Positions 50,596 to 60,251 of a stretch of 64,000 bases of DNA are shown in pieces. Position numbers and translations under genes: made by a program. Under the pieces are notes generated by a model that worked only from the letters and a program-made list of their open reading frames with translations, was not told the origin of the DNA and did not search any database. The DNA is from JAJFUE01 sp041687335. GTDB lineage: Bacteria; Sumerlaeota; Sumerlaeia; MVZB01. The stretch lies in contig JAWLCE010000005.1 in assembly GCA_041687335.1 (NCBI GenBank), forward strand, positions 1 through 64,000, written 5' to 3'. The stretch's first letter is position 1. Each line of letters starts with the position of its first letter.

Positions 50596-50976
50596 AAAAA
50601 AAAATCCTTCTCGTTGGTCCTGCCGGCCCGCCCCCGCGCGCGGGTCATTCAGCTTATGCAGCGACTATAACATCCTTAAATTGTCAAATGCCATGATAAG
50701 GCATGGATCAAATTCCAGATCCCCAATCTTCAGGAATCCGACACAGCCCGTGAAGAGCGCAGCCAAACGGCGCAACCAAGGCGAGTGAATACGACCGGAG
50801 CGCGCGAGGAGGCGTGAAGGGGCCGCGGCGCCGCAGCCGGTTCCAATTGATCAGGTTATTCTCGACTTTGGCCTCGGCCGCGCGCTAAATGTTTGCTTGT
50901 CAGCTTCCGATGATAGATGCGGGGTGAAGCAGGTGGCGACGTTCCGCTCCTTCACGCCGGAAGCCGGGGGACCCCA
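50596..50976. other. Divergent glgC / galT-like intergenic region
   Basis: About 380 bp. The part nearest glgC (50660-50720) is AT-rich: on the minus strand TTTGACAATTTAAGGATG, then TTATAGTCG, likely the glgC promoter region, although spacing between TTGACA and TATAGT is only 12 bp. The remainder has no recognised repeat or RNA element. Confidence 0.5.
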
Positions 50977-52041
50977 ATGTCTGAGCTGCGACAGAACATG
51001 GCGACCAAGGAATGGGTCATCATTGCGCCCGAGCGGGCGATGCGTCCCGACCAGTTCCGCCCGCCCGACACCAAGACTCAGACCCACCAGTTGCCGGCCC
51101 TGGTCAGCGATTGTCCCTTCTGCCCGGGCAACGAGCACGAGACGCTGGAGGAAGTCCTGCGCATGCCGGAGGAGGGCCCGTGGAAGCTGCGCGTCATCCC
51201 CAACAAGCATTCGGCACTTTCGCGCACCGGCGAGCGCCGCTATCACCTCGATGGCGTCCAGCGCTCGCTGACGGGGGTTGGCCACCACGAGGTGTTGATC
51301 GAGACCCCGCGCCACAACAGCACCCCCGGCCTGCAATCGCCCACGACGATCCGGCGCACGCTGGATGCCTTTCAACAGCGCGGGCGCGAGCTCTCGCAGG
51401 ACTCCCGCGTCGAACAGATCTTCTACTTCAAGAACCACGGCGTCAGCGCCGGCAGCTCGATCGTCCATTCCCACAGCCAGTTGCTGGCGTTGCCGATGGT
51501 GCCTCGCTCGACGCGGGTGCGCGTGGAGGAGATGCGCCACAGCTACGACGACCTTGGGCTCTGTCCGATCTGCCTCATGCTCGAGAACGAGCTGGCCGAC
51601 GGCCGGCGCATCATCGGGCAGAATGCAAACTTCGTCGCCTTTGTTCCCTACGCGGCCCTCTCGCCGTTTCACATGTGGCTGGTGCCGCGCCGCCACGGGC
51701 CTACTTTCCTCGACCAGATGCACCATGAACTGGACGCGCTCGCGCACCTGATGCGCGAGATCTTGGGGCGCCTCTATCATGGCCTTGGCGACCCCGCCTT
51801 CAACTACATCATCCGCAGCGCACCCCAGCGCGATTCCAGCAGCGCCTATCTGCACTGGTATGTGTCGGTCGTGCCGCGGGTCACGCGCACCGCGGGCTTT
51901 GAGCTGGGCAGCGGGATGTCGATCAATCCGACGCTACCCGAGGATAATGCCGCCTTCCTGCGCAATCAGGATCCCGGCGACGTGATCGATGACGAGACCG
52001 AGGCGACCCGCCCCGCGCCGGTCGTCCAGAATTTCCCTTGA
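50977..52041 (+). CDS. GalT-like nucleotidyltransferase/phosphorylase (possibly ADP-glucose phosphorylase type)
   Basis: 354 aa from the ATG at 50977. Two HIT-like halves: CPFCPGNE (C46/C49, zinc), VIPNKHSAL, and the active-site loop GVSAGSSIVHSHSQLLALP with H164-S165-H166. In classical GalT the loop is HPH. HSH is the form I associate with the plant ADP-glucose phosphorylase-like branch. CPICLMLENE, FHMWLVPRRH and LHWYVSVVPR follow. It would exchange or phosphorolyse a nucleotide sugar. Placement beside glgC fits ADP-glucose, but a UDP-hexose role remains possible. Confidence 0.85.
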   Translation: MSELRQNMATKEWVIIAPERAMRPDQFRPPDTKTQTHQLPALVSDCPFCPGNEHETLEEVLRMPEEGPWKLRVIPNKHSALSRTGERRYHLDGVQRSLTGVGHHEVLIETPRHNSTPGLQSPTTIRRTLDAFQQRGRELSQDSRVEQIFYFKNHGVSAGSSIVHSHSQLLALPMVPRSTRVRVEEMRHSYDDLGLCPICLMLENELADGRRIIGQNANFVAFVPYAALSPFHMWLVPRRHGPTFLDQMHHELDALAHLMREILGRLYHGLGDPAFNYIIRSAPQRDSSSAYLHWYVSVVPRVTRTAGFELGSGMSINPTLPEDNAAFLRNQDPGDVIDDETEATRPAPVVQNFP

Positions 52042-52058
52042 GGCGCGGGCGGAGGAAC

Positions 52059-53513
52059 ATGATGAAACTCACAGGCCCGTTCTCAGCACCGAAACGACCG
52101 GGGGCCGGCAGGTCCGGCCTTGGACTCATTGCCGCCTGGCTGGTGCTCCTGTTCGTTCAGGGCGCCACCGGAGCCCAACCCCAATGGCCCAACCTCGCTC
52201 CCGCCACCGAAAGGGCACTGGCCGGGGGGGAGGCGGCCGACGTCATCATTCGGCTGGCCCCCGACGCCGCCCTGCCGGCCGGAGCCGCGCTGGCCGAAGC
52301 CCAGGACCATCTGCTGGCCTCCCTTGCCGAGGCCCCCGGCTGGACGTTGCGTCACCGCTATGCCTCGATCCCCTACGTTACTGGCCAAATCACCCCCCAG
52401 GCACTGGCTGCGCTGGCGGGCCACCCCGCCGTTGAATGGGTCGGCCCCGACCTGCGCGTTAAGGGCGCGCTGGTCGAAAGCACCGCCGCCATTCGCGCCG
52501 ACAGCGCCCGGACGCGTTTTCAGCTTTCGGGCACCGGCGTTGCCGTCGGCCTGATCGACACCGGCATCGACCTCAATCATCCCGACCTGGCGGGGGCGCT
52601 GCTGGCCGGACGCCGCTTCATCAAGGACGATCCCACCGCCGCCACCGTCATTCAGGATGACCATGGCCACGGCACGCACCTGGCCGGCATCCTGACCTCC
52701 GACGCCCTTGGGCCCGCACCCCTCGGGATCGCCCCCGGCTGCCGGCTGGTGGTGGTCAAGGCCCTCGATGCCAATAACCAAGGCTGGGCAAGCGACATCA
52801 TCGCCGCCATTGATTGGATCGTCAGCAACCGCGCCCTCTTCCCGACGCTCAAGTTCATCAACCTGAGCATCGTCTTCGACACCAACCGCACCACGCTCTG
52901 CCCCTGCGACTCGCTGGCCCTGCTCGACGCCAACCCCGACCGGCGCAGCTCCTACGGGGCCTTCATCGAGGCGGTGGGGCGGGCGCGTGATGCCGGCATC
53001 CTGATTGTCGCCCCGAGCGGCAACGGCGGCGGTCAGGGCCTCAATCCACCCTCCTGCTTCGAGAACGTCGTTGCGGTGGGGGCTGCCTTCGACGGCGCCT
53101 ACACGCGCGCCCCAACCACCGGCACCTACTATACCCAGAGCCAAAGCGCCTACTTTGCCGATGTCCACGATGAGTTTACCCAGATCCGACGGCTGACGGG
53201 CTTCAGCAACTATGGCGACTGCCTGGCCCTGCTGGCGCCCGGCTACAGCATCCGCTCGACGATGCTGGGCGGCACCACCCGCAACAGCTTCGGCACCTCG
53301 ATGGCGGCCGCGCACGTGACGGCGGCGCTGGCGCTGCTGCAGGAACGGGCCCCGGCTTTGACCGCCGGCCAGTTGGTCGGGGTGCTGCGCCAGAGCGGCC
53401 GCCCCGTGCCCTCGCCGGCCAATCCGGCCATCAGCTATATGCTGATCGATGTCGATGCCGCCGTCATCCTGGCGCGCCGCACCAGCGCCCAAAGCTGGAC
53501 GATGTTCAAATAA
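52059..53513 (+). CDS. Secreted subtilisin-like serine peptidase (S8)
   Basis: 484 aa; GGAGG precedes twin ATGs at 52059 and 52062. A signal peptide (GLGLIAAWLVLLFVQGATGA, about 20-39) and an I9-like propeptide (about 55-135, RYASIPYVTGQIT) come before the catalytic domain. The triad is Asp167 (GLIDTGID), His204 (DDHGHGTHLAG) and Ser in NSFGTSMAAAHVTAAL (near residue 435). APSGNGG supplies the oxyanion Asn region. NPPSCFENVVAVGA is typical. It has no extra C-terminal domain. Confidence 0.93.
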   Translation: MMKLTGPFSAPKRPGAGRSGLGLIAAWLVLLFVQGATGAQPQWPNLAPATERALAGGEAADVIIRLAPDAALPAGAALAEAQDHLLASLAEAPGWTLRHRYASIPYVTGQITPQALAALAGHPAVEWVGPDLRVKGALVESTAAIRADSARTRFQLSGTGVAVGLIDTGIDLNHPDLAGALLAGRRFIKDDPTAATVIQDDHGHGTHLAGILTSDALGPAPLGIAPGCRLVVVKALDANNQGWASDIIAAIDWIVSNRALFPTLKFINLSIVFDTNRTTLCPCDSLALLDANPDRRSSYGAFIEAVGRARDAGILIVAPSGNGGGQGLNPPSCFENVVAVGAAFDGAYTRAPTTGTYYTQSQSAYFADVHDEFTQIRRLTGFSNYGDCLALLAPGYSIRSTMLGGTTRNSFGTSMAAAHVTAALALLQERAPALTAGQLVGVLRQSGRPVPSPANPAISYMLIDVDAAVILARRTSAQSWTMFK

Positions 53514-53677
53514 CATTGCCGTCATTGCACTTGGCGATCCCGCTCCGTCATCTTCTCGGCTGTGCCTCTGCCTGCTGGCATTGTTTAGGTCCTGCCCGCC
53601 GGGTCGGTCTATACTGAACGCTGGCCAAACAAATGGCCTCTCGCGGCTGTCCAATACCAAGGGAAGAGGCCTTTCCA

Positions 53678-54178
53678 ATGAAGCTCTATCTGTTGCGCCA
53701 CGCCGAGGCGGTCGACATCGATGAGGCTGGCGGCGACGATGCGGCTCGCAAGCTGACCGACGCCGGCGAGCAGTCGGCCCGGCGCGCCGCCCGCGGCATG
53801 AAGCGACTGTCGATCCTGCCGGACAAGATTCTGACCAGTCCACTCGTTCGGGCGGCCCGCACCGCCGAATTGACGGCGCGCGAGCTGGGAATCACCAAGC
53901 GCGTGCGCGAGAACGAGCGCCTGGCCTCGGGCGTCCCGGTCGAGGCCATGGCCGAGCTGATCGGCTCACGCAGCGAGGAATCACTCATGCTGGTTGGCCA
54001 CAACCCGGATTTTGAGCTGCTGCTGGCGTGGTTGATATCCCCGGCGGGCGGCGCTCGCGTCAATCTCAAGAAGGGGGCGCTGGCGCTGGTTCAGGTCGAG
54101 CTGCCCCTGCAGCCCGGGGCCGGCATGCTGCGCTGGCTGATGACGCCCGGCCAACTGGCCCAGCTGGACCGAATTTGA
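53678..54178 (+). CDS. sixA: Phosphohistidine phosphatase, SixA family
   Basis: 166 aa from the ATG at 53678, with GGAAGAGG upstream. A small histidine-phosphatase fold: catalytic RHAEA at 7-11, ILTSPLVRAARTAE, and LVGHNPDFELLLAWL with the second His. It removes phosphate from phospho-histidine proteins (HPt domains or PTS-type) or from small molecules. The next genes encode a membrane protein and a histidine kinase. A TATACT -10-like box occurs at 53610-53615, but no matching -35 is seen. Confidence 0.88.
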   Translation: MKLYLLRHAEAVDIDEAGGDDAARKLTDAGEQSARRAARGMKRLSILPDKILTSPLVRAARTAELTARELGITKRVRENERLASGVPVEAMAELIGSRSEESLMLVGHNPDFELLLAWLISPAGGARVNLKKGALALVQVELPLQPGAGMLRWLMTPGQLAQLDRI

Positions 54179-54240
54179 ATTGCAAAAAATGGCCGCCAAA
54201 GTTTGAATAGCGGGCGACAATTTGTCTGGGGGCAAGCGTC

Positions 54241-54879
54241 TTGGAATTCAGCGATTTCGTGACCATGCTGATCGTGCTGGTGATTTTCTTCGCACCGGCG
54301 ATCAAGCAGATACTTGATAAGCTCAACGAAAGCAAGGGCTCGGCCCCCGAGGTCAGCGAGGCTGACCGTCGGATCCAGGAGGACCTGCGCCGGCGCCTGG
54401 GCGGCGATCAGCCCGAGGCGCCGACTCGCCCGCCCGTGCGCCCCGTGGTGATCCAGCGCCAGGGCGAGCGGCCGGTCGTGGTGACGCCACAGCCGGTTGC
54501 GCCCCCCGAGCCGCCGCGCCGGCCCGTCCCGCGTCAGGCGGCTGCCCCGCCGCCCCCGCAGCGGCGTCAGGCCCCGCTGCCTCCCCAGCCGCGTGAGGCG
54601 CGCCCGGAACCTGATCGCAGCTGGCAAACGCCCCCGCAACCGGCCGCGGCCCAGCTCGCCCACCCGCCATCCGTGCCCACCGTGCCGCGCGAACAATTGC
54701 CCGAGGTGGCCCGCGACGTGATGGTCACCCAGCGGGTGGAACCGGTCCGGACCCGGCGCAAGCGCAACCGCCGGCTGGAGCTGAACCCCACCACACTGGC
54801 GCGGGTGGCGCTGGTCAATGAAATCTGGCAGCCGCCGCTGGCGCTGCGCAAGGATCTGCCCTGGGAACAGAAACTTTGA
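54241..54879 (+). CDS. Single-pass, proline-rich membrane protein of unknown function
   Basis: 212 aa from a TTG at 54241, with GGGGGCAAG upstream. One N-terminal helix (FVTMLIVLVIFFAPAIKQIL, about 6-25) is followed by a long Pro/Arg-rich stretch (about 60-150) and a basic patch (RTRRKRNRRLELN). The C-terminal VALVNEIWQPPLALRKDLPW is a short conserved ending seen in proteins of this kind in planctomycete-like genomes. The basic, disordered middle could contact nucleic acid or envelope polymers; function is unknown. It precedes the kinase gene by 13 bp. Confidence 0.7.
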   Translation: MEFSDFVTMLIVLVIFFAPAIKQILDKLNESKGSAPEVSEADRRIQEDLRRRLGGDQPEAPTRPPVRPVVIQRQGERPVVVTPQPVAPPEPPRRPVPRQAAAPPPPQRRQAPLPPQPREARPEPDRSWQTPPQPAAAQLAHPPSVPTVPREQLPEVARDVMVTQRVEPVRTRRKRNRRLELNPTTLARVALVNEIWQPPLALRKDLPWEQKL

Positions 54880-54892
54880 ATCGACATCAAAG

Positions 54893-56662
54893 ATGATGAT
54901 CAATCAGGCTGACCCGCCCTCAAGCCCGCTGGCCGAACAACCGGCCCGGTTGGTCGTGCTGTTGCGCCCGCTCGAGCCGGCGGAGGGGCTGGAGCCGGTC
55001 TATCGGATCGATCGCTTTCCCGCCACGATCGGCCGCCACGAGCTCAACAGCATTGAAATCGCCAATGAGGCGATTTCGCGCTACCACGCCCGGCTGGAGC
55101 GCGTCGGCAGCCAATTCCGCCTGCTCGACCTGCGTTCCTCCAATGGGACCTGGCTCAACGACCGCCGCATCCAGGTGGCGATGATCGACGACAGCGACAT
55201 CGTCTCCTTCGGCAGCGTCAAGTTCATCGTCGCGTTCGAGACCAGCGATGGCCTGCCCATCAGCGGCGGCTCGCCGGGAGGGGTTGAGCGCGACGGCACA
55301 TCCGAGATTCACCTCATCCAGCAGGCCGACCATGCCGAGACAATTCACTCCCAGCCCGCCGACCAGCGCCCGCGCCTGCTGGAACTGGAGGAGGCTCTCC
55401 CCGACGAGCCGGCGCTGGCCGAATCGCGCCGCCGCCTGATCGGGCTGAGCCGTCTGCAGGGGATCCTGCACGCGGCCGCCGGCGATGAGGCGCGCATGAT
55501 GAAGGCCGTGCTCGAGCTGCTTTTTGATGTGCTGCCCGTCAGCCGCGGGGCGATCCTGACGCGCGATATCCTGGACGCTCAGTTGTTTCGGCCGGTCGCG
55601 GTCCGCTCCCGCGCGCGCGGGGGGGGCGACAGCCGGATTGGTATCAGCCGCGGCGTCCTGCAGCGCTGCCTGCGGGAGAAGGTCGCCCTGCTCACACGCG
55701 ACGCCGGTGGCGACCTGCACCTGCGCCCCGACGCCGAGGTCCCCAGCCCATTGCGTTCGGTCATCTGCGCCCCGCTCATCAGCGGCGCCCATGTGCTGGG
55801 CTTCTGCCACCTCGAGACGCTCCAGCCCGAGCGCGCCTTCACGAATGATGACTTGACCTATCTGGTCGGCATCTGCGGCCAGACCTCGGTCCACCTCCAC
55901 AATCTGCGGATGACCCGCGAGAAGATCCAGTCCGAGCGGATGGCGGCCATCGGCCAGACGATCACCGGCATGGCCCACAACATCAAGAACATCCTGCTGC
56001 TGAGCCAGGGCGGCATCGAGATGATGGAAAAATCGATCAACCGCCGCAACTACGAGACCCTCGAGGAAACCTGGGGGCTGGTCCGGCGCGGGCTGGACCG
56101 GATCAACAGCCTGGTCCAGGACATGCTTGAGTATTCGCGCCCGCGCCACGTCGAGCGCGAGCAGATGAACGTCAACAACCTGTTGGCCGAACTGGCGCTG
56201 ACCTTTGCCGATGAGCTGCGCCGCCGCGGCGTCCACATCGAGCTCGACCCCGATCCCGAAGTTCCGGAATTGCCCCTCGACCGGCGCGGTTTGGAGAAGG
56301 CGCTCGTCAACCTGATCGTGAACGCGATCGAGGCCGCCGAGTCACAGGATGGCTGGATCGCCCTCTCCACCCGTATGCTCGAGGACGGCAACCTGGTCAT
56401 TCATGTGCGCGACGGTGGACCGGGCATCCCACGCGAGCTGCTCTCGCGGGTTTTCATCCCCTTCTTCACCACCAAGGGCTCCAAGGGTTCGGGGTTGGGC
56501 CTGCCGATTACTCGAAAAATCATCGAGGACATGGGCGGACGCATCGAGGTCCACTCCGAGGAAGGCCGCGAGACCTGTTTCACGATCACGCTCAATGTCG
56601 GCCCCGATGTCGCCCGCCTCGGTTCCTCCACCGCCGGGCAGCTCGACGAGGAACAGCCATGA
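54893..56662 (+). CDS. FHA - GAF - histidine kinase
   Basis: 589 aa from ATG 54893 (a second ATG follows at 54896). Residues about 38-115 are an FHA domain (ATIGRHELNSIEI, ISRYHARLE, SSNGTWLN) that binds phospho-threonine peptides. About 200-350 is a GAF sensor domain. The dimerisation/phosphoacceptor helix carries GMAHNIKNILLLSQG, where His is expected to be phosphorylated. The HATPase part has NLIVNAIEAAE, DGGPGIP, FFTTKGSKGSGLGLPI. No membrane helix, so it is cytoplasmic. The FHA domain invites a link to a Ser/Thr kinase such as that at 28092. Its stop overlaps the next start by 4 bp. Confidence 0.93.
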   Translation: MMINQADPPSSPLAEQPARLVVLLRPLEPAEGLEPVYRIDRFPATIGRHELNSIEIANEAISRYHARLERVGSQFRLLDLRSSNGTWLNDRRIQVAMIDDSDIVSFGSVKFIVAFETSDGLPISGGSPGGVERDGTSEIHLIQQADHAETIHSQPADQRPRLLELEEALPDEPALAESRRRLIGLSRLQGILHAAAGDEARMMKAVLELLFDVLPVSRGAILTRDILDAQLFRPVAVRSRARGGGDSRIGISRGVLQRCLREKVALLTRDAGGDLHLRPDAEVPSPLRSVICAPLISGAHVLGFCHLETLQPERAFTNDDLTYLVGICGQTSVHLHNLRMTREKIQSERMAAIGQTITGMAHNIKNILLLSQGGIEMMEKSINRRNYETLEETWGLVRRGLDRINSLVQDMLEYSRPRHVEREQMNVNNLLAELALTFADELRRRGVHIELDPDPEVPELPLDRRGLEKALVNLIVNAIEAAESQDGWIALSTRMLEDGNLVIHVRDGGPGIPRELLSRVFIPFFTTKGSKGSGLGLPITRKIIEDMGGRIEVHSEEGRETCFTITLNVGPDVARLGSSTAGQLDEEQP

Positions 56663-58236
56663 TCCGACCCCTCCTGGTCCTGACCCTGCTGGCGATCATG
56701 ATCGCGCCCGTGCGGGGCGCCGAGTCCCCGCCTTCCCTGGACGCGGCTGCGCCGACCACCCCCACCCTGGCCGCCGAGGGCCCGGGGATTCACCTCTTTC
56801 CGCTGCTCTACCGCGGGGTGGACTGGGAGCCCGGTGTCGTCGAATGGTCGATCTTCGGGCCGCTGCTGGGCGCGCGCCGCGACCTGGCCACGACCGACAC
56901 ATTCTACGCCGCGCGCCCGCTGATGTCGGCCGGCACCAACGCCGATGGGCGGTTCCTCGACCTGCTGTTTCCGCTGGGCGGTCGCCGTCTGCGCCAGGAG
57001 CGCGCCGACGAGCTCGAGCGGCGCTGGGCGATGCCGATTTATTTCCACAGCCGCACCGAAAATCCTGTCTCCATGCGCGAGCGCAGCGTGTTCTTCCCGT
57101 TGGTCTATCGCGGCAGCCGGCGCACCGGCGATCAGACCGCCGGCTATTTCATCTTTCTGCCGTTCTATTGGAATGTGGAGGAGGGTGCGAGCTACTATTT
57201 CCCGCTGTTCCACCCCAACCCCGGGCGCTCACTGGTTTTCTGGCCGCTCTATGGCCATTTCCGCCGCGCCTTCGGCGCCGATGAAATCCGCTTCTGGGCC
57301 TGGCCCGGCTACGTTGAGACCATCGATGCCCCCAATCGCACCCGGACGATCCTCTGGCCGTTCTTCAGCCGCACCAGCGGCCAGACCCTGAACGGCTGGC
57401 GTGTGTGGCCGCTGGCGGCCCGTTACGAGCGAGCCGGCGGCGGTCGGCGCGACTGGTACCTGTGGCCGTTGGGCTGGCACGTGCGGCGCCCCGCCCAGGG
57501 CAACCGCTCCGAGCTGGCGCTCGACGCCTTCCTGCCGTTCTACCTCAAGATGAGCCAGGGTGAAATGAATGCGCGCTACTACGCCGTCTGGGGGGAATCC
57601 ATCCGCCCCACCCAGCGCACCAGCGCCTGGCTCTGGCCGCTCTACACACACACCGTCAGCCTGAGCCCTGAGTTCACCCGCCACCGGGTGCTGCTGTTTT
57701 TGGTCGATGTGCTGCGCGGTGAGGGGCCGCGCCGCACAATCGTCTTTCCCTTCTACGGCCGGCGCGAGGACGAGCGCCAACTGCGCCGCTTCGTGCTCTT
57801 CCCGTTCTATTCGGACCGCCGCCAGCAACTCGCCGACGGTGGCGTCTACACCAGCCGCTACCTGTTGCCATTCGTCGTCTCACAGCGCTGGGTGGATGCC
57901 GACGACCGTCCGCTGCGCAGCCGCTTCACGCTGGCGCCCTTCTACCGCGACATTCGCAATGCCGACGGCTCCAGCTACCTGAGCTGGCCGCACCTGCTGC
58001 CCTACACCGAGCAGGCGGGCATGGATCGCAACTGGGCGCCGCTGTGGACGATCTACTCGCGCCGCAACGACGGCGCCGGCACGGTCGAGCGTCGCGTGCT
58101 GGGCAAGCTCTGGCGCTCGCGCACCGTCGAGGGCGTCGGCACCGAACGCGAGTTCAACTTTTTGCTCGGCCGCTGGCGCCGCCACCTGGACGGCGGCGCC
58201 AGCTTCTCGCTTTTGGGATTCGAGCTTGCCGGTTGA
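56659..58236 (+). CDS. Exported aromatic-proline repeat protein (possible beta-barrel)
   Basis: 525 aa. A signal peptide (MIRPLLVLTLLAIMIAPVRG, cleavage near GA-ES). The mature part repeats short units of the form (L/F)(F/W)P(L/F)(Y/F) about every 20-50 residues, for example LFPLLYRG, FFPLVYRG, FLPFYW, FWPLYGHF, LWPFFSR, VWPLAARY, LWPLGWHV, LWPLYTH, VFPFYGR, LFPFYSDRR and LLPYTE. Alternating aromatic and charged residues suggest beta-strands of a barrel or a repeat solenoid in the envelope. ATGA overlap with the kinase gene implies joint translation. Function unknown. Confidence 0.75.
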   Translation: MIRPLLVLTLLAIMIAPVRGAESPPSLDAAAPTTPTLAAEGPGIHLFPLLYRGVDWEPGVVEWSIFGPLLGARRDLATTDTFYAARPLMSAGTNADGRFLDLLFPLGGRRLRQERADELERRWAMPIYFHSRTENPVSMRERSVFFPLVYRGSRRTGDQTAGYFIFLPFYWNVEEGASYYFPLFHPNPGRSLVFWPLYGHFRRAFGADEIRFWAWPGYVETIDAPNRTRTILWPFFSRTSGQTLNGWRVWPLAARYERAGGGRRDWYLWPLGWHVRRPAQGNRSELALDAFLPFYLKMSQGEMNARYYAVWGESIRPTQRTSAWLWPLYTHTVSLSPEFTRHRVLLFLVDVLRGEGPRRTIVFPFYGRREDERQLRRFVLFPFYSDRRQQLADGGVYTSRYLLPFVVSQRWVDADDRPLRSRFTLAPFYRDIRNADGSSYLSWPHLLPYTEQAGMDRNWAPLWTIYSRRNDGAGTVERRVLGKLWRSRTVEGVGTEREFNFLLGRWRRHLDGGASFSLLGFELAG

Positions 58237-58248
58237 ACCGCCCCAGCC

Positions 58249-60183
58249 TCACGGCTCCAGCGGGGGGATCGGCCAGCTCCAGATGTTGGTGAGGGTGGAG
58301 AAGTAGAGCCGGCCATTGAGCTCCGCCAGCCCGGTGGTGGCGCGAGTCGGCAGGCTGACCAGCTTTTTGAACTCCCGGCTGCCCGGCGTGATGCGCCCGA
58401 TCGCATCGCGGAACAGGCAATAAATCATCCCGTCGGAGCCGACCAGCATCGCGCGCGGGGCCTGGTTGCCCGCCACCTCGCCGACGCCCTCCAGTTCCCG
58501 CTGATGGACCACTTCGCGGCGCGCCGGGTCGAAGACGAAATAGAGCGCCTTGCCCGAGCGGTTGGTCAGGCCATGGACCAGCCCGTCCGAGGCCACGACC
58601 AGGTCGCGCACGGCCGGCACGGAGGGACTGAACGGCGCATGCCAGACCACCTCGCGCCGGTCAGGGTCGAATAGATAAAGCTCAGCTTCCTTGGCCACGG
58701 CCTGGCCGCCGGTGCCGGCCACGATCGTCGTCCCGCCCACCACCAGCCCGTCGGGCAGTTGCGCCAGCGCCACCGTGCTGTGGTGGCGGATCAACTGCTC
58801 GTGGGTCAGCAGGTGGTGCTCCTCGCTCTCGAGGTCATAGATCAGCATGCCGCCGCCGGTCAGCCCGTAATCGGGTGTTCCGACCATGATGACCCGGCGC
58901 CCATCGGCCAGCGCCAGCAGGGCATGGGGCCGATTGATCGCCGAGCTGCGCTTGTTCAGCCGGCGCGGGTTCTGTTGATCGCCCGTGCCGCCGATCGGCT
59001 TGGCCGTATCATAGTCGTAGAGGTATCCGCCGGAATATTGCGCGGCGATGATGTGGCCGCGCTGGAGCGCCAGCGCGTTGAGGTGCCCGCCCATGTGCTG
59101 GCCCGGCTGATGGCTCAACGTGCCGGTGACGGTGTCGAGTGAAATCACCCGCAGCGGCAGGCCGGTGGAACCATAAATGGTCCGGCCGTCGGGTCCGGCA
59201 ATGATCGACTTCACATAGGCCCCATCGCTGTGGTAATCGAATTCCACGCGACGGGGTTTTCCGGTGTCGGGTTCCTCGAGCATCAGGAACTTTTCGGTGA
59301 TGTTAAACTGGGTGATCCGCGGGCCTTTGGCCAGCGCCACCCGCTGGATTCCCTGCGCGCCTTCAAGCATCGGGACTCGAGCCACCGGCGGCTTCTCGAT
59401 TTCGCGCCGCTCGCCCCGATACAGCTCGAGCCATGGGCTGTCCGAGGTCGGCCGCGCGTAGACGCGTCCGTTGCTGCCGCGGAAAACCTCGGGCCATGCC
59501 TGACGGCGCTCCGACTCGTCAAGCAACAGTGTGAACTGGCCCGTGTCCGGGTTGCGCGCCACCAGCTGGCTGGCCGTCGCCCCGATCCCAGCATAGACCC
59601 AGCCGGCGTCATCGCAGGCAAGCCCCCGTGGATATTGCGGCCAGCTCTCCTTGTTCATCGCGCCGTGATCGATCAGCTCGCGCGTATCAGGGTTGAATGA
59701 ATACAGGTGCGCTTTTGGATAGACCCCCGCCCAGATGATGCCGTTGTCATCCTCGGTCATGCGCATCGCGAGGTTGTCGCTGACGTGCTGCCAGAAGGTG
59801 AAGCGCCGCTCGGCGGGATCAAACTCCAAAAATGTGCGGCCGAAGAGCGTGTAGAGCCGGTTGCGACTCGAGAAGATGGCCGCGAACGGGGCATCCCCAC
59901 GCGGCGGACCCGGCAGGTCCATCTGCTCGAGCGCCCCCGTCAGCGGATCGATCAGCAGCAGATACTTGGTGGAAAAGGTCTCGGCCGGATAAGTCATCAG
60001 CAGCGGCCGGCCGTCCTTGTCATAGGAGGCAAAGGTGAAGCGATTGTTGAAGATCGGCGCCGCCGGCCCGTGATCGATCAACCCTTGGGTGTCGGCCTCC
60101 CTGGCATTGGACGCCGGCGCGGCGCCGACCCCCCCCGCCAGCATGACCCAGAACATGGCCGCCCACAGGATGCGTCCGCTCAT
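58249..60183 (-). CDS. Secreted beta-propeller protein
   Basis: 644 aa from the ATG at 60183, with GGAGG 9 bp upstream. A signal peptide ends near GGVGAAPA-SN. The rest consists of repeated blade-like segments of about 45-60 residues, with a recurring pattern of a hydrophobic strand, D/N-G or P-D-T/D-R-R and another strand: LLLIDPLTGALEQ, FLEFDPAERRFTFW, LYSFNPDTRELI, LVARNPDTGQFTLL, VISLDTVTGTL, YLFDPDRREVVW, YFVFDPARREVV. This suits a YncE/SMP-30-like propeller. No catalytic acid set is clear; a binding or lactonase role cannot be decided. Confidence 0.78.
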   Translation of the reverse strand: MSGRILWAAMFWVMLAGGVGAAPASNAREADTQGLIDHGPAAPIFNNRFTFASYDKDGRPLLMTYPAETFSTKYLLLIDPLTGALEQMDLPGPPRGDAPFAAIFSSRNRLYTLFGRTFLEFDPAERRFTFWQHVSDNLAMRMTEDDNGIIWAGVYPKAHLYSFNPDTRELIDHGAMNKESWPQYPRGLACDDAGWVYAGIGATASQLVARNPDTGQFTLLLDESERRQAWPEVFRGSNGRVYARPTSDSPWLELYRGERREIEKPPVARVPMLEGAQGIQRVALAKGPRITQFNITEKFLMLEEPDTGKPRRVEFDYHSDGAYVKSIIAGPDGRTIYGSTGLPLRVISLDTVTGTLSHQPGQHMGGHLNALALQRGHIIAAQYSGGYLYDYDTAKPIGGTGDQQNPRRLNKRSSAINRPHALLALADGRRVIMVGTPDYGLTGGGMLIYDLESEEHHLLTHEQLIRHHSTVALAQLPDGLVVGGTTIVAGTGGQAVAKEAELYLFDPDRREVVWHAPFSPSVPAVRDLVVASDGLVHGLTNRSGKALYFVFDPARREVVHQRELEGVGEVAGNQAPRAMLVGSDGMIYCLFRDAIGRITPGSREFKKLVSLPTRATTGLAELNGRLYFSTLTNIWSWPIPPLEP

Positions 60184-60251
60184 GATGAAAATCCTCCGCT
60201 GGAATTGATCTTGATCCAATAGAAAATCGATGAAAATTTCTCGCCGTCCGA

